Shown piece after piece: positions 6,685 to 7,371 of a stretch of 7,371 nucleotides of DNA. The stretch's first letter is position 1. Each line of letters begins with the position of its first letter. Below the pieces are notes generated by a model. It did not search any database, was not told the origin of the DNA, and saw nothing but the letters and a program-made list of their open reading frames with translations. The stretch lies in contig JAGLQP010000090.1 of NCBI GenBank assembly GCA_023136785.1, positions 1 through 7,371 on the forward strand, read 5' to 3'. The position numbers and the translations under genes are program-made. This DNA is from Spirochaetales bacterium. GTDB lineage: Bacteria > Spirochaetota > Spirochaetia > SZUA-6 > DRHE01.

Positions 6685-7371
6685 TCACTTAAACAACGTA
6701 AAGAGCACAACAAGGATCAGGATTCCCAGCAAGCTCCAGGACAGATACCAGGATAAAAGCCCGTTGTGGATTCTTTTCAAAAAGCCGGTTATCCCCAACC
6801 CCAAACCGCCGATCCAGGTGTAGGGATCCAGATACCCTTTGCCCTGAGCTGTGTAGGTGCCCTTTAAAACAGGCATCTCCTTGATCGTGTCGTAGAAATG
6901 TGTACCGATCACCCGTCCGGTCTCTTGTTCCAGCTTCTCCCCTCCGATGAAGGGATCGACAACCCTGGCGGATTTTCTGTATCTTCCCAGCAGGTAGATG
7001 ATGAAGCCGACGACCAATCCCAGAATGATGAGTCCCGTTGCCCAGGTCGAGTTCCATATCCCGGGAATCACAGCTTGCACTCCGGCACCGGGATAGACGA
7101 AGAAGTTCAGCGGAAAACGATAATAGATACCGAACAGAAGACAGAGCAACGCCAGCACTATCAGCGGTAGCATCATCCCGAAGCCTACCTCCTCTGTAAC
7201 CCCCTCGGTTCTTGAAGACTTGGTGCCTAAAAATACCGAATGAATTACCTTGATTGAACAGGCTAGAGTTAATGCACTTCCAAACATCGCTGCGATGAGA
7301 AAGATAAACGAATACTGAGTGCCTGTTTCAATCACTCCCTGATAGACCATCCATTTAGAGACAAAACCGTT
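6685..7371 (-). CDS. NuoL/MrpA-like proton-conducting antiporter subunit (5' part outside window)
   Basis: The C-terminal 228 residues of a large antiporter-like subunit; the beginning lies off the right edge. The first visible residues are NGFVSKWMVYQG, the conserved helix-12 segment of the NuoL/HyfB/MrpA/MbhH superfamily, with its membrane lysine. Further hydrophobic helices lie at about 18-40, 59-76, 105-125 and 207-226. DPFIGGE (about 143-149) in the polar region recalls hydrogenase-4-type NuoL homologues. The next ATG downstream of the edge, at 7350, falls inside the conserved segment and is not the start. Because the MbhD/MbhE part is a separate gene, this protein probably supplies only the N-terminal, channel-forming part of subunit A. 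It should work with MnhD as one of the two ion-translocating subunits. Identity as an antiporter-like subunit is sure; MrpA-N versus HyfB-like naming is not. Confidence 0.92.
   Translation of the reverse strand, partial: NGFVSKWMVYQGVIETGTQYSFIFLIAAMFGSALTLACSIKVIHSVFLGTKSSRTEGVTEEVGFGMMLPLIVLALLCLLFGIYYRFPLNFFVYPGAGVQAVIPGIWNSTWATGLIILGLVVGFIIYLLGRYRKSARVVDPFIGGEKLEQETGRVIGTHFYDTIKEMPVLKGTYTAQGKGYLDPYTWIGGLGLGITGFLKRIHNGLLSWYLSWSLLGILILVVLFTLFK

Noticed and set aside
2638..7371. Membrane module of an Mbh/Mbx-type hydrogenase or oxidoreductase
   Set aside because: Subunit order follows Mrp, and after MnhG come kinases in place of hydrogenase-like subunits. It cannot be excluded that catalytic genes lie to the right of the window, but nothing here shows it.
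1..7371. Promoters, terminators, riboswitches, RNA genes, CRISPR arrays or mobile elements inside the window
   Set aside because: Gene junctions are overlapping or under about 20 bases, and I found no hairpin-plus-U-tract, repeat array or terminal inverted repeats.

Overview
The window is a bacterial gene cluster transcribed entirely from the minus strand, so it reads from right to left. It has ten genes and no intergenic space wider than about 20 bases. I see no RNA gene, mobile element, CRISPR array, terminator or internal promoter. GC content is moderate, around 50% by eye. The organism cannot be named from the window. The split arrangement of the antiporter genes and the RegB-like kinase suggest an anaerobic or facultative bacterium, perhaps of the Desulfobacterota or a similar group, but that is a weak inference.

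Right and centre (about 2638 to 7371): an Mrp/Mnh-type multisubunit cation/proton antiporter in the canonical A-B-C-D-E-F-G order. The large A subunit is divided. A NuoL-like antiporter protein (only its C-terminal 228 residues are in the window) is followed by a separate 185-residue MbhD/MbhE-like protein equivalent to the tail of classical MrpA. MnhB, MnhC (NuoK-like), MnhD (NuoN/NuoM-like), MnhE, MnhF and MnhG follow. Neighbouring frames overlap or nearly touch (ATGA junctions at 6118-6121 and 5289-5292; an 8-base overlap between mnhF and mnhG), indicating one mRNA with translational coupling. No hydrogenase or Mbx catalytic subunit is visible, so a free-standing antiporter is the simplest reading.

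Left (1 to 2641): two sensor histidine kinases directly continue the operon. The first has a two-helix membrane hairpin, a GAF domain and a complete HisKA/HATPase core. Its frame has no ATG, GTG or TTG at a sensible place. The best start is an AUA codon that overlaps the mnhG stop as ATAA, exactly where three other junctions in this operon read ATGA. The second kinase starts at an ATGA overlap, has about six membrane helices and carries the GGxxNPF motif of the RegB/PrrB redox-sensor family. Its histidine box is atypical, and it runs off the left edge inside the ATPase domain.

Taken together, the cluster places two membrane sensors under the same transcript as an ion-motive-force machine. The inference is that redox or membrane-energy state and Na+/H+ exchange are linked through these kinases. 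No response regulator is in the window.
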